DNA from: Mucilaginibacter sp. SJ
GTDB taxonomy: Bacteria; Bacteroidota; Bacteroidia; Sphingobacteriales; Sphingobacteriaceae
Assembly (NCBI RefSeq): GCF_028993635.1
Contig: NZ_CP118631.1
Span: 3,844,001 to 3,908,000, forward strand
Direction: 5' to 3'
DNA length: 64,000 nt
Position 1 is the stretch's first letter. Each line of letters starts with the position of its first letter. The position numbers and the translations under genes are program-made. Below, one piece after another: positions 35,940 to 44,838 of the stretch. The notes under the pieces were generated by a model. That model had not been told where the DNA came from. It did no database searches and was given only the letters and a program-made list of their open reading frames with translations.

Positions 35940-36064
35940 ATACCAAATAATGCTATTGATGCGTTAATAATCCACACAGGAAATAAACTATTGTTTAAAA
36001 TGAATTTATATGATAGTAACATTGTGGCATGAAATTTCGTTATACTTAAACCAAACATTGACCT

Positions 36065-36337
36065 ATGAACAATATTAGAAATTCGCTGCATTCAAAAGTG
36101 CACAAATGGATCGATACGATCGGTTTTAGGCTGAATACATCACAAACAAACAGCAAAAGTCAGGTTACAACCAATCATTATTTTTTTGAAACCTTTAATT
36201 TTTTCGAAAAATCGAAGAAAAACAGGCCCGAGTTAACAAAGTTTTTATGCTTTGATGCTTACGGCGAAAAAATAAACGTGAAGTCGCTGCTTGATTTGCA
36301 GGTCGCCTTTTTTGAAAATATAAGCCAGCTTAAATAG
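36065..36337 (+). CDS. Hypothetical 90-residue protein
   Basis: A small soluble protein, Asn/Lys/Phe-rich, with a patterned middle (FFETFNFFEKSKKNRPELTKF) and a C-terminal amphipathic helix (VKSLLDLQVAFFENISQLK). No signal peptide and no recognised family. It is isolated on the plus strand between minus-strand genes and followed by a bidirectional hairpin. Composition is like neighbouring genes, which favours a real gene. Confidence 0.55.
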   Translation: MNNIRNSLHSKVHKWIDTIGFRLNTSQTNSKSQVTTNHYFFETFNFFEKSKKNRPELTKFLCFDAYGEKINVKSLLDLQVAFFENISQLK

Positions 36338-36413
36338 GTAAATGACTTTTCATACCCTGCCGCATAGTTGTTTTAAGTCATCAGCGTTTTGTTAAAATAA
36401 ATCCATAAATAAA

Positions 36414-36443
36414 AAATCCCACCCTACAAACAGGGCAGGATTT
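36414..36443. terminator. Bidirectional terminator between convergent genes
   Basis: AAATCCCACCCT and AGGGCAGGATTT pair over two blocks with one internal mismatch around an ACAAAC loop, with an A-run to the left and T's in the right stem, between the 90-residue ORF and the metalloprotease gene. Confidence 0.75.
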
Positions 36444-36472
36444 CAAGAAGGATTTTTAAGGGCCGTGCCAGA

Positions 36473-39115
36473 TTAGTTTTCAACATTGGTACGTGGCCAG
36501 CAGTTCATGCTTCCTGTTTTTTCATTCAGTATATCCTGGTTAGCGGTGTTGATACCTTTAACCATCCCCCCTACAATATTTACAACCGGCCTTGTTGGAT
36601 TAAGGGCTTCCTTTATCCTAAGGTGAAGGTCGGCATAATGAGCTGCTGTTATGGCATCGCCGCCTTTTGGCAGGCCGGTATCAATTTTCTTTAATTCGGC
36701 ACGTACCATAGGCCTGATATCAGACAACGCGATGTTGATTGGAGTAAAGCCCCAGCTTGCCAGCTGCGCGCTTGATACACCCGGGAACGCGAAACTTGCA
36801 TCTGTATTTAACAGGTTTTTCAGGTTTTCGATATAACCCCTTTGCAGGTTGCGCTGATAGCTGTCGGGCTTGGTTGTGCCGAATACGCCCGTATGCAAAT
36901 CGGTTAGTAACTGCGCAACGGTATAGGCATTAGCGCCGTTTTTGGCTTCATTATCATACATCCGCGCCAGCCTTGAGGGATTTAGTTCATTGCCCAACAA
37001 TGAAACCTGCATAGCCTTAATACGGTTTATCATAACGCCGTTATCAAACTTGGCCAATTCGGCTTTGTTAATTAGCCATAACGGGGTTGCGTATAATTGC
37101 TGGTTTAAAAATAAGGCGGCTTCGCGCTGGCGTTCTTTACTCACAAAATCATAAACCGCGCCTTTTTGATCATATGTTTTAAAGTTTTCGTTCATGCCGC
37201 CAATATTGGTGGTAACATGCCCCATATAACGATAGTACTGACCTAAAACCTCATTATATAATTCATTAAGATCGGCATAGTCCTCATCTTTTTTGTACGA
37301 CCATTTTTCGAGGTTTGGCAAAATCCGTTTCAGGTTGGCAATGCCATAGGCGCTGGCTTTCATGGCATTATCGCCCAAATCTTCGTTTTGCAGGCGGGGG
37401 TCGATGGAGGTGCCCTGGCGGCCGAAATAGTAAACCGGGTTACCGGCGTTTTTGTTAGTCCACACGGCTAATGTTTCCTTTTCCTGCTCGGGCGTTTTAT
37501 TGCCGGGGAACCAGGTATATCCCCATTTTATTGCCCAGTTATCATATTCGCCAATTTGCGGATACAGGTGCGTAACGCCATCGCCGGGTTGGGCTATGTA
37601 GTTAAAGCGGGCATAATCCATAATAGATGGTGCTGTACCATGTTTATCGGTAAAAGTTTTTGAGCGCAGTGAATCAACAGGGTAAGCGTAGCTTGAGCCA
37701 AAGTTGTGTGGCAAACCTAAAGTATGACCAACTTCATGCGATGATACAAAACGGATCAGCTCACCCATTTGATCGTCAGCAAATTGTGCATGGCGGGCTT
37801 TGGGGTTTACCGCTGCCGTTTGGATCAGGTACCAATCGCGCAATAGCTGCATCACATTATGGTACCAGCCAACATGGCTTTCCAGGATCTCGCCGCTGCG
37901 CGGATCGGCCACGTGGGGGCCGTAGGCGTTTTCTACGTCCGAAGCAAAATACCTGATCACGCTGTAGCGGGCATCCTCGGTGCTAAATTGAGGGTCTTGT
38001 TTTGCTGTTGGGGCTTCTTTAGCGGTTATGGCATTTTTAAAACCGGCGGCTTCAAACGCTTTTTGCCAGTCGTTTACGCCCTGTATTAAGTATGGCACCC
38101 ACTTTTTAGGTGTAGCCGGGTCAATGTAAAATACAATTTGCTTTTTAGGTTCAACCAGTTCGCCCTTTGCATAAGCAATAGGGTCTTTAGGCTCTAATTT
38201 CCAGCGGTGGATATAAGCGGTAACCAGGGCTTTCTGCGCATTGGTGCCATAATCTGTTTGGCGCTGGCCAAAAAAGCCTACACGCGGGTCCATGATCCGT
38301 GCTTTCATTGGTATTTTGGGCAGCAAGAGCATGGAGGTGTTCAACTCAAATGTAATGGCCGCATTACTGTTATCGGTCGGGGACTCGCCGGCGCGGTAGG
38401 TTTTTAGCGTACGCGCCTCAACATTTATCGGGAAGCTTTTAATGGTGTCGATATACGAACGTGAGTTATCAACCCCCATGGTTTTATAAGCCTTTTTGAT
38501 ATCGTCAGACAAACCAATAGCGGCAATATCGCCGTTGTAAAAATCGGTAACATCAATTAAAACGCCGGTAGTGTCTTTATTAAAGGCTTTTACCTCAAAG
38601 GACGCCAGTATAGCATCAAGGTTTGAGTTTTTAACCGATTGGTACATATCGCTGGTGCTATCGGCACGCAACGAATAGCTGGGCACCCGGATAAACACCT
38701 GCTTATCGTGCTTTTCCCATTTCCAAACCTGGTTGTTGATTTCTTCGCCGCCGTACTGCTGGCCAAATGTTTTGAGGCCGCCCGGTGTTTTTACAAAGCG
38801 GGTAACCACCAGCATTTCGCGGTTAATTAATGAATCGGGTATTTCGTAGTAATATTTGCCATCAACCTTATAAGTATTAAAAAGGCCGCTATCAGCCTTT
38901 GTTTTAGCGGGGATAAGGTCGCTAAACTTTTTAATACCTTCCTTTTTGGGGGTTCCGGTTGTTGCTGTCGCAACGGTTCCGCCGGGCGTGGTAGTGGTTT
39001 TTAGGGTAAGGCTTTGGTTTGCAGCTTGCTTCCTGGCAGCGCAAGAGCCTGCCAAAACCGCAAGTGCCAATACTGAGCCGCGTAAATAAATACCCGGCAA
39101 CGGATGTTTTTTCAT
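36473..39115 (-). CDS. Zinc-dependent metalloprotease lipoprotein (DUF5117/DUF5118 type)
   Basis: An 880-residue exported protein with lipobox LAGSC (Cys25). A beta-rich N-terminal region (DUF5118/5117-like: LINREMLVVTRFVKTPGG, KWEKHDKQVFIRVPSYSLRAD) precedes a metzincin-like catalytic domain with HEVGHTLGLPH, the HExxHxxGxxH zinc site, near residue 460. A long helical C-terminal region follows (DUF4953-like). Such proteins are common in Bacteroidota, anchored to the outer membrane and presumed to degrade proteins; the substrate is not known. It is in the same direction as the aspartyl-protease gene 97 bp upstream. Confidence 0.88.
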   Translation of the reverse strand: MKKHPLPGIYLRGSVLALAVLAGSCAARKQAANQSLTLKTTTTPGGTVATATTGTPKKEGIKKFSDLIPAKTKADSGLFNTYKVDGKYYYEIPDSLINREMLVVTRFVKTPGGLKTFGQQYGGEEINNQVWKWEKHDKQVFIRVPSYSLRADSTSDMYQSVKNSNLDAILASFEVKAFNKDTTGVLIDVTDFYNGDIAAIGLSDDIKKAYKTMGVDNSRSYIDTIKSFPINVEARTLKTYRAGESPTDNSNAAITFELNTSMLLLPKIPMKARIMDPRVGFFGQRQTDYGTNAQKALVTAYIHRWKLEPKDPIAYAKGELVEPKKQIVFYIDPATPKKWVPYLIQGVNDWQKAFEAAGFKNAITAKEAPTAKQDPQFSTEDARYSVIRYFASDVENAYGPHVADPRSGEILESHVGWYHNVMQLLRDWYLIQTAAVNPKARHAQFADDQMGELIRFVSSHEVGHTLGLPHNFGSSYAYPVDSLRSKTFTDKHGTAPSIMDYARFNYIAQPGDGVTHLYPQIGEYDNWAIKWGYTWFPGNKTPEQEKETLAVWTNKNAGNPVYYFGRQGTSIDPRLQNEDLGDNAMKASAYGIANLKRILPNLEKWSYKKDEDYADLNELYNEVLGQYYRYMGHVTTNIGGMNENFKTYDQKGAVYDFVSKERQREAALFLNQQLYATPLWLINKAELAKFDNGVMINRIKAMQVSLLGNELNPSRLARMYDNEAKNGANAYTVAQLLTDLHTGVFGTTKPDSYQRNLQRGYIENLKNLLNTDASFAFPGVSSAQLASWGFTPINIALSDIRPMVRAELKKIDTGLPKGGDAITAAHYADLHLRIKEALNPTRPVVNIVGGMVKGINTANQDILNEKTGSMNCWPRTNVEN

Positions 39116-39211
39116 TTATTAAAAATAGTTTAAACCGTAAACTTATATAAAAAACAGGGCTTTTTTAGCCGCAAAGTGTTTTATCAATAATAATTTTACA
39201 GGTATTATTAA

Positions 39212-40462
39212 TTATATCCTGCGTTTTAATGTCAGTACAACTTTATCAACCCGTTTGTCATGGTACACCTCAAGCAGCAGGCTTCTATCGTCCTTTGATT
39301 TGAATATTTCATCAATATCCTGGAGGTTCATTCTTGAAACAGGTTTAAAATTTACCGATATGATTTCGTCGTCGCGCTCAAGGCCAATTTCATCGGCTGC
39401 CGAACCGGGTTCTACGCGGCTGATGACGATCCTGTCGAGGTGGTCGCCCGCGGCATAATACTCAAGGCCGCTCATGTCATGCTCAAACGGATCGTTATAG
39501 GTTGAGCCGGGTTTTAAATACATGGCGCTGTCCGGATAATCAAGAATAACGGTAAACCGCTTTAAGATCCCAACGCCGAGGTTTCCATCGCGCTTCACCG
39601 ACAGGTTGGTTTGGTTATTGCTATCATCAGGAAATGAAGCTATTACTCTTTTCATCCTGAATTTACCCAAACTGAATTCGTCCATCCGGCTTATAAAGCC
39701 ATTTATTGGTCCGTTTAGGCCGATGCCCAGGTTGGCTGAAGCAATAAATTTTTGCGGGAGGCCATAGGTTTTTATATAACGCTCAATTGATACCGGGTGG
39801 CCGGCCCCAAGGTCAACAACCAGCTTGGTTTTAATAGGTGCTATGCCTGGCATCATAACCCGCGCATGTACATAGGCCTTCCTGTCTTCGACAGACATGG
39901 GTATCTTATTCGCTTTTCTGAAAGGTTTAAGGTCTTTGGGCCTGCAAACGGTAACTACGCTGTCCTGGAAACTGATCTTTACAGCCAGGTTGTTAAAAAA
40001 CTCGTAGCCCAATAAGCCATGAATAGGCATGCCTGCATAGCCCGAAAGGTTAAAAATATCTTTTTTTAATATGGCGGCTGCGACATCGTAGCTAACCAGC
40101 CCCGGTATGGCAATATCTAAGGTTGAGGTTACATAAGCTTCCGAATCTTCTCCTTCGCCAAGCCCCGGGATTTTTAATGTACGTTTGTTAGGAATACTGA
40201 TAGAATCGGCTAATTTAGGATCGGTTATGATCATGAGGCCTACGCCGGTATCCAATATAAAGTTAAAGGGCCCTTTGTGGTTGATCTTAAGTTGAATGAT
40301 CATCAGGTTTCGCTCCAGCTTGAACGGGATATTCACCTTTTTTTTACGTACATCAAGATCAAAGTACTGGGCCCGGGCTGTGGTTGTAAGGCAAAATGTT
40401 AACACAAATGCCAGCCACAATGCTCCCGGATGGCGTAATTTATAATATAACTTGTGTAACAA
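39212..40462 (-). CDS. Retropepsin-like aspartyl protease with PDZ domain
   Basis: A 416-residue exported protein (signal ending TARAQ). It carries two retropepsin-type halves: FILDTGVGLMII with the DTG catalytic motif and, about 140 residues later, VVDLGAGHPVSI. A C-terminal PDZ domain follows (about 325-416, VEPGSAADEIGLERDDEIISV). Bacteroidota have many such aspartyl protease-PDZ proteins; the first half has an orthodox DTG while the second has DLG, a common variation in these families. Divergent from dacB with 59 bp between the start codons. Confidence 0.85.
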   Translation of the reverse strand: MLHKLYYKLRHPGALWLAFVLTFCLTTTARAQYFDLDVRKKKVNIPFKLERNLMIIQLKINHKGPFNFILDTGVGLMIITDPKLADSISIPNKRTLKIPGLGEGEDSEAYVTSTLDIAIPGLVSYDVAAAILKKDIFNLSGYAGMPIHGLLGYEFFNNLAVKISFQDSVVTVCRPKDLKPFRKANKIPMSVEDRKAYVHARVMMPGIAPIKTKLVVDLGAGHPVSIERYIKTYGLPQKFIASANLGIGLNGPINGFISRMDEFSLGKFRMKRVIASFPDDSNNQTNLSVKRDGNLGVGILKRFTVILDYPDSAMYLKPGSTYNDPFEHDMSGLEYYAAGDHLDRIVISRVEPGSAADEIGLERDDEIISVNFKPVSRMNLQDIDEIFKSKDDRSLLLEVYHDKRVDKVVLTLKRRI

Positions 40463-40521
40463 AGTGGTTATAGTTGGTATATTAAATTTACGAGATTTAT
40501 TTGTTAAAAAATTATTTTATT

Positions 40522-41847
40522 ATGCGAAAGTCAACAATTTCATTTCTGTTAATTGTTTGTGTTTTATCCCTTTGTTGTGATATTGTTTATGCCCGTTCCA
40601 TAAAAAAACGGAAGGTTAAAAAGCTGTTTAAGCGTTCGCAGATTGTTAATGATCATTTTACCGGGTTTGCTCTTTATGACCTGGATGAGCATAAGATGAT
40701 ATATGAATTAAATGCCGATAAATATTTTACGCCTGCATCCAACACCAAGCTTTTTACTTTTTATACCTGTTTGAAAATGCTTGGCGATTCTATCCCGGCA
40801 TTGCGTTATCAAACCCGCGGTGATTCGCTGATATTTTGGGGTACCGGCGATCCTTCTTTTTTACACAGCGATTTGAAAGGAATAAACGGGCTTAACTTTT
40901 TGAAGAACAGCAGTAAACACCTTTTTTATTCGCCCGGTAACTATACCGGTGAGTTTTTTGGTGCAGGATGGGGCTGGGACGATTACAATGATTATTACCA
41001 GGCCGAAATAACCGCCCTGCCAATTGAGGATAATGTGGCTCAGCTTTACGCAGATAATGACGGTAACATGCAGGTAAGGCCGCAATATCTAAAACGGTTT
41101 TTAAATGCCGATATTAATTATCGCCCGGGCCAGTTTAAAGTTAAGCGCGATTTTATCAGCAATAATTTTATGTACCCTGCCGGCGAGATACCCAAAAACT
41201 ACAAACAGGAAATCCCATGGAAAACAAGCCTGCAATTGACCATGGCCCTGCTGCAGGATACGCTTAAAAAGCAGGTATCCTTATTGCAGGAACCAATGGC
41301 TGCCGATGCCCGGATTATTTATAATACCAATGCCGATTCCGTTTACCGGCGGATGCTGCAGCCGAGCGATAATTTTATTGCCGAACAATTGCTGCTGGTG
41401 TGCTCATCGGTAAAGTTTAATACCCTCAGTACCGATTCGGCGATCAATTACTCAAAAGCACATTTTTTGAATGACTTGCCCGATGTGCCGCAATGGGTTG
41501 ATGGCTCGGGATTGTCGCGGTATAATTTGTTTACCCCCAGGGATCTTGTTGCCCTGCTGCTCAAAATTCAGGAGGAGGTGAAAGATGAAAGCCTGTTACA
41601 TAGCATGATGCCGATAGGCGGCGTAGCAGGTACAATTAAAAGCGCCTATAAAACCGATAACGGGCAGCCTTTTGTTTGGGCAAAAACCGGGTCGTTAAGC
41701 AATAACCATAACCAAAGTGGCTACATAGTTACCCGTAAAGGCAAACGCCTGGCTTTTGCATTCATGAACAATAATTTTACCCGGTCAACCCGTGAAATAA
41801 GAGATGAGATGGTGAGGATCATGACGTACATACATGATAAGTTTTAA
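40522..41847 (+). CDS. dacB: D-alanyl-D-alanine carboxypeptidase/endopeptidase, PBP4 (DacB) family S13
   Basis: A 441-residue class C penicillin-binding protein: signal region of about 25 residues, then the three active-site motifs, SxxK as SNTK (Ser73, Lys76), SxN as SDN (PSDNFIAEQLL), and KTG (WAKTGSLSN) near residue 390. S13 enzymes trim D-Ala from peptides and cut cross-links in peptidoglycan. The ATG at 40522 was preferred to the in-frame TTG at 40501. The protein is a little short relative to E. coli DacB because the inserted domain between SxxK and SxN is reduced. Confidence 0.92.
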   Translation: MRKSTISFLLIVCVLSLCCDIVYARSIKKRKVKKLFKRSQIVNDHFTGFALYDLDEHKMIYELNADKYFTPASNTKLFTFYTCLKMLGDSIPALRYQTRGDSLIFWGTGDPSFLHSDLKGINGLNFLKNSSKHLFYSPGNYTGEFFGAGWGWDDYNDYYQAEITALPIEDNVAQLYADNDGNMQVRPQYLKRFLNADINYRPGQFKVKRDFISNNFMYPAGEIPKNYKQEIPWKTSLQLTMALLQDTLKKQVSLLQEPMAADARIIYNTNADSVYRRMLQPSDNFIAEQLLLVCSSVKFNTLSTDSAINYSKAHFLNDLPDVPQWVDGSGLSRYNLFTPRDLVALLLKIQEEVKDESLLHSMMPIGGVAGTIKSAYKTDNGQPFVWAKTGSLSNNHNQSGYIVTRKGKRLAFAFMNNNFTRSTREIRDEMVRIMTYIHDKF

Positions 41848-41935
41848 TCCCTTTTATCGATCCCGAAATAAGTACCATAGCCGTTAACTTAAGAGGTTGC
41901 TTCAGCGTAAATGCTTCAAGATCCCCTCTCGAGAG

Positions 41936-43456
41936 CATAGCCGTCAATTTAAGGAGTAGTATAAAAATTTTTAAGAGCAAGAATCGGCCAACCAAACCTG
42001 ACAGGGTTATTTAAACGCTTAAAAGCGGAATTATTTGACCATGGATTTCTTGATACCCTTGCTAAAAACACGGGAGTGATCAAACGTTTAAGGAAGATAA
42101 GCGGATCAGATCTTCTGGATACGCTGCTATTTGACAGCAATCAATCATTTAATGGCATGAGTATGCAGCTGATGTTAAGGCATTCACTTAATATATCAAA
42201 ACAGGCTCTGCATCAAAAGTATAATGAAGGGCTGACGGAGTTTATCAAAGGGGCTCTGGAGCGACTTTTAGCGATAGAATTGCCTTGTAGAGAGATACAA
42301 GGGCTTGAGATCAACATCAAAGATTCCACACGTTTTGCCTTACCGGAGGCAATGGCGGATGTTTATCCGGGGACAAAAGGCTGCGGGATAAAAGCTGGCG
42401 CGGCCCTGCAGTTTGAGTTTGGGATCAAAAGTGGAAGTTGTGATATCAGGCTAACACCGGGCAATTGCAATGACCAGAAAGAAAGCCACCTCGATCAGCA
42501 GATGATTCGACCGGGTGTATTATACATGAGAGACCTGGGTTATAGCCATATTGCTTATATGAGCAACATTATCGAAAAGAAGGCATTCTTTGTCAATAAG
42601 TTAAGCCCCAAAACATCGATACACATTCTGCGTAATGAAGTATACCAGGAGCTGGACCTGACCGCTTTACAAAAATCAGGAAAAGCATTTGACGGTTTAG
42701 TTTATATTGGAAAAGACGAGCTACCTGTCCGGATGATTATTGAACCGGTAAGTGATGAAATAAAAAATAACCGGATAAGCCATACCGATAAATACAACAA
42801 AAAGAAAGGCCATCAGACAACAGCGCTTTTCAAGCTCAGAGCAGGCTTTAATTTCATTGTAACCAACCTGGATAGCACTTACAGTGCCGAACTGATCCGG
42901 AAACTCTATCATCTCCGCTGGCAGATCGAGTTGGTGTTCAAAGGCTGGAAATCATCGTTGAAGATCCATCAGATGCCTAAAGGAAATACCCACCGTATCA
43001 CCTGTGCACTTTACAGCAAACTATTATGGGCTATGTTAAGCTGGAAGATAACAATGTCAATCGGTAAGATCGGCGAGGTAAGTATCCTCAAGGTACACAG
43101 TTTTATAGCATCAGGTATGCAGGAGCTAAGGCTGCAATTGTGGGGATTAAGCAGTAAGTGGCTGGATATGCTCGAACAGCTTCCGTTTTACAAACTGCTT
43201 AAAGAGCAGAAAAAAGGACGGCTCAAAACAGAGGAAATTGTAATAATTATTTGATAATCAATATATTAAATGCTATCTTTAGGTGTAAACAAAGAGAAAG
43301 GCAGAACCCTTTACCGATCTGCCTTTCAAAAAAATAGAAATAAAACTATGAGAGCAAAAATACATAAAGTTTGCCTTTACGGGCAAACTACGTTCTGCCC
43401 TCAATCTCAAAAAAACAAACTCTTTTTTATTGCTTTCGCTTAAATTGACGGCTATG
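41936..43456 (+). mobile_element. IS4-family insertion sequence, 1521 bp
   Basis: Perfect 18-bp terminal inverted repeats CATAGCCGTCAATTTAAG (41936-41953, and inverse 43439-43456) enclose one transposase gene. The element is flanked by identical 10-bp direct repeats CTCTCGAGAG (41926-41935 and 43457-43466), a target-site duplication of a size usual in the IS4 family. The target sequence is itself palindromic. Confidence 0.92.
42076..43254 (+). CDS. IS4-family DDE transposase
   Basis: 392 residues from GTG 42076. DDE catalysis is visible: the first Asp in NIKDSTRFALP, the second in MRDLGYSHI, and the family signature Y-(2)-R-(3)-E-(6)-K in YHLRWQIELVFKGWK. The frame is open upstream to 41965 and encodes transposase-like residues (GLFKRLKAELFDHGFLDTL) but contains no ATG, GTG or TTG before 42076. 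The real N-terminus may start at a rare codon, or the 5' end may have lost its start. A hairpin with 9-bp stem (43297-43326) follows the stop inside the element. Confidence 0.88.
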   Translation: MIKRLRKISGSDLLDTLLFDSNQSFNGMSMQLMLRHSLNISKQALHQKYNEGLTEFIKGALERLLAIELPCREIQGLEINIKDSTRFALPEAMADVYPGTKGCGIKAGAALQFEFGIKSGSCDIRLTPGNCNDQKESHLDQQMIRPGVLYMRDLGYSHIAYMSNIIEKKAFFVNKLSPKTSIHILRNEVYQELDLTALQKSGKAFDGLVYIGKDELPVRMIIEPVSDEIKNNRISHTDKYNKKKGHQTTALFKLRAGFNFIVTNLDSTYSAELIRKLYHLRWQIELVFKGWKSSLKIHQMPKGNTHRITCALYSKLLWAMLSWKITMSIGKIGEVSILKVHSFIASGMQELRLQLWGLSSKWLDMLEQLPFYKLLKEQKKGRLKTEEIVIII

Positions 43457-43570
43457 CTCTCGAGAGGGGGCGGGTTGGAAAAGAGCGGGAGCAGGGGTGT
43501 GTTATACAAGCGATAAGTCGCGCGTAGAGTAACACACCCCTCCACCCCTCTCGAGAGGGGAATCGCACTT
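43457..43570. repeat. Palindromic ~115-bp element with CTCTCGAGAG ends (right part)
   Basis: Begins in the CTCTCGAGAG palindrome split by the IS, continues through GGGTGTGTTATAC and its inverse GTAACACACCCC, and ends in a second CCCCTCTCGAGAGGGG palindrome at about 43543-43560. The same layout, with GGGGTTATACGCGATG and GAGGGAATCGCGC, recurs at 56029-56140, so this is a dispersed family. Confidence 0.7.
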
Positions 43571-43647
43571 CCCCTCGCTTTTTAGGCGTTTTTCTCCTTA
43601 AGTTTAAGTTAACGGCTATGGAAACAAGTTAGAGATGAAAGGGGATA

Positions 43648-43691
43648 AAACCAGGAAGAGGTTTCGTGAAAACGAAACCTCTTCCTGGTTT
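43648..43691 (-). terminator. Perfect 20-bp stem terminator for efp
   Basis: AAACCAGGAAGAGGTTTCGT and its exact complement enclose a GAAA tetraloop, 33 bp past the efp stop; T-rich flanks complete an efficient terminator. Confidence 0.85.
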
Positions 43692-43723
43692 ATATCTATT
43701 CTTACCCTTTAGGGGCCAGTGGA

Positions 43724-44287
43724 TTAACCTTTTACACGCTCAACGTAAGCGCCGGTAGCGGTATCAACCTTAACTTTATCGCCGATGTTGATGAATAGCG
43801 GTACACGGATCTCCGCGCCGGTTTCAACGGTGGCATTTTTCAAAGCACCGCTTGAGGTGTCACCTTTTACAGCCGGTTCGGTGTAAGTGATTTCCAACTC
43901 GGCCGAACCAGGGATAGAACCCATGATAGGCTCATCACTTTCAAAGGCAACAATTACGTTCATGCCTTCTTTCAAAAATTTAACCGCCGGGCCAAATAAC
44001 GCCTTTGGTACGTTATGCTGATCGTATGTGGTGTTGTCCATTACTACTAATGAATCACCCTCGTCATACAGGTATTGATAATCATTGGTTTCAACGCGGG
44101 CTATGTCAACCTCTTCATCGGTACGGAAACGGTATTCAACCAGTTTACCTGATTTAACGTTGCGCATACGGGCCTGGTAAAACGCGCGTAAGTTGCCCGG
44201 GGTACGGTGTAAAAACTCCTCAACCTGAACTAATTCGCCGTTGAAGCGAAGTACATTTCCATTTTTAACATCTGATGCCTTAGCCAT
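43724..44287 (-). CDS. efp: Elongation factor P
   Basis: A 187-residue EF-P of normal length with three beta-barrel domains: the KOW-like N domain (KNGNVLRFNGELVQVEEF), a middle OB domain with MGSIPGSAELEIT-type strands, and the C-terminal OB domain (VPLFINIGDKVKVDTATGAYVERVKG). The tip loop of domain I reads HRTPGNLRAF: the residue usually modified lies in this loop and is not the lysine of E. coli EF-P; an Arg here would fit other EF-P types. EF-P relieves ribosome stalling at polyproline stretches. Confidence 0.95.
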   Translation of the reverse strand: MAKASDVKNGNVLRFNGELVQVEEFLHRTPGNLRAFYQARMRNVKSGKLVEYRFRTDEEVDIARVETNDYQYLYDEGDSLVVMDNTTYDQHNVPKALFGPAVKFLKEGMNVIVAFESDEPIMGSIPGSAELEITYTEPAVKGDTSSGALKNATVETGAEIRVPLFINIGDKVKVDTATGAYVERVKG

Positions 44288-44382
44288 AAAATAATATTGA
44301 GGCGCAAACTTAGGAATTTGATTTGAGATTTTTAAACCTATACCATTTAAAATGCCGTTAATCTTTTAGCTATCAGCTATAT

Positions 44383-44823
44383 CTATGATCTAACTTCTTT
44401 TGAAGACCCAAATATATAACCCAATATCGCAGTTAATATAGGTAATAACAAGTTTAATAAAATGGTTTTGCTTGTTTCAAGGACAAAGTCACGATAAGCT
44501 TTTTTCTCAGCGATAATAGTTGCTATAAGCTTTTCATCTTTGGAGGATGACAATCCTTTTAGAGCCCCTGTTGCATCAAGTTCCTTAACAAAGAAAAAAA
44601 TGATCAAAAAAACTATAAACGTGAATATAATGCCAAATGCTATCTTGGCAAGGTCAAGCCCTGCCTGTTCAATTCCCGACAGGGGTTTTCCTGGCGGAGG
44701 CGGCTGCGGTGTGTCTTTAGTAACGCCGACCAAAGATACAGAAGTAATTCCGGCAACCTCCTGCACCTCTGGCGCAGCAGCTGGGGTAATTTGTTTTACA
44801 CCACTTAAATCAACAGCTGGCAT
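44383..44823 (-). CDS. Uncharacterised membrane protein with two TM segments
   Basis: A 146-residue protein with a disordered, Pro-rich N-terminal third (TKDTPQPPPPGKPLSG), a hydrophobic segment (about 63-83, FGIIFTFIVFLIIFFFV), a charged helical loop (SSSKDEKLIATIIAEKKAYRDF) and a second hydrophobic segment (TILLNLLLPILTAILGYIFGSS). No family recognised. It follows the RHH-like gene by 15 bp on the same strand, so the two are probably one operon. Confidence 0.65.
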   Translation of the reverse strand: MPAVDLSGVKQITPAAAPEVQEVAGITSVSLVGVTKDTPQPPPPGKPLSGIEQAGLDLAKIAFGIIFTFIVFLIIFFFVKELDATGALKGLSSSKDEKLIATIIAEKKAYRDFVLETSKTILLNLLLPILTAILGYIFGSSKEVRS

Positions 44824-44838
44824 ATTCGTTATGCTATT

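Larger units (their letters stand above)
41876..43620. mobile_element. MITE-like element split by the IS4-family insertion
   Basis: Outer ends CATAGCCGTTAACTTAA at 41876-41892 and its inverse at 43604-43620 are perfect 17-bp terminal inverted repeats. Removing the nested IS and one 10-bp duplication leaves about 214 bp with no ORF. These ends differ from the IS ends at only 2 of 17 positions, so a related transposase could move it. Flanks GAAATAAGTA (41865-41874) and GAAACAAGTT (43621-43630) match at 8 of 10, perhaps a decayed target duplication, although off by one base on the left. Confidence 0.65.
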
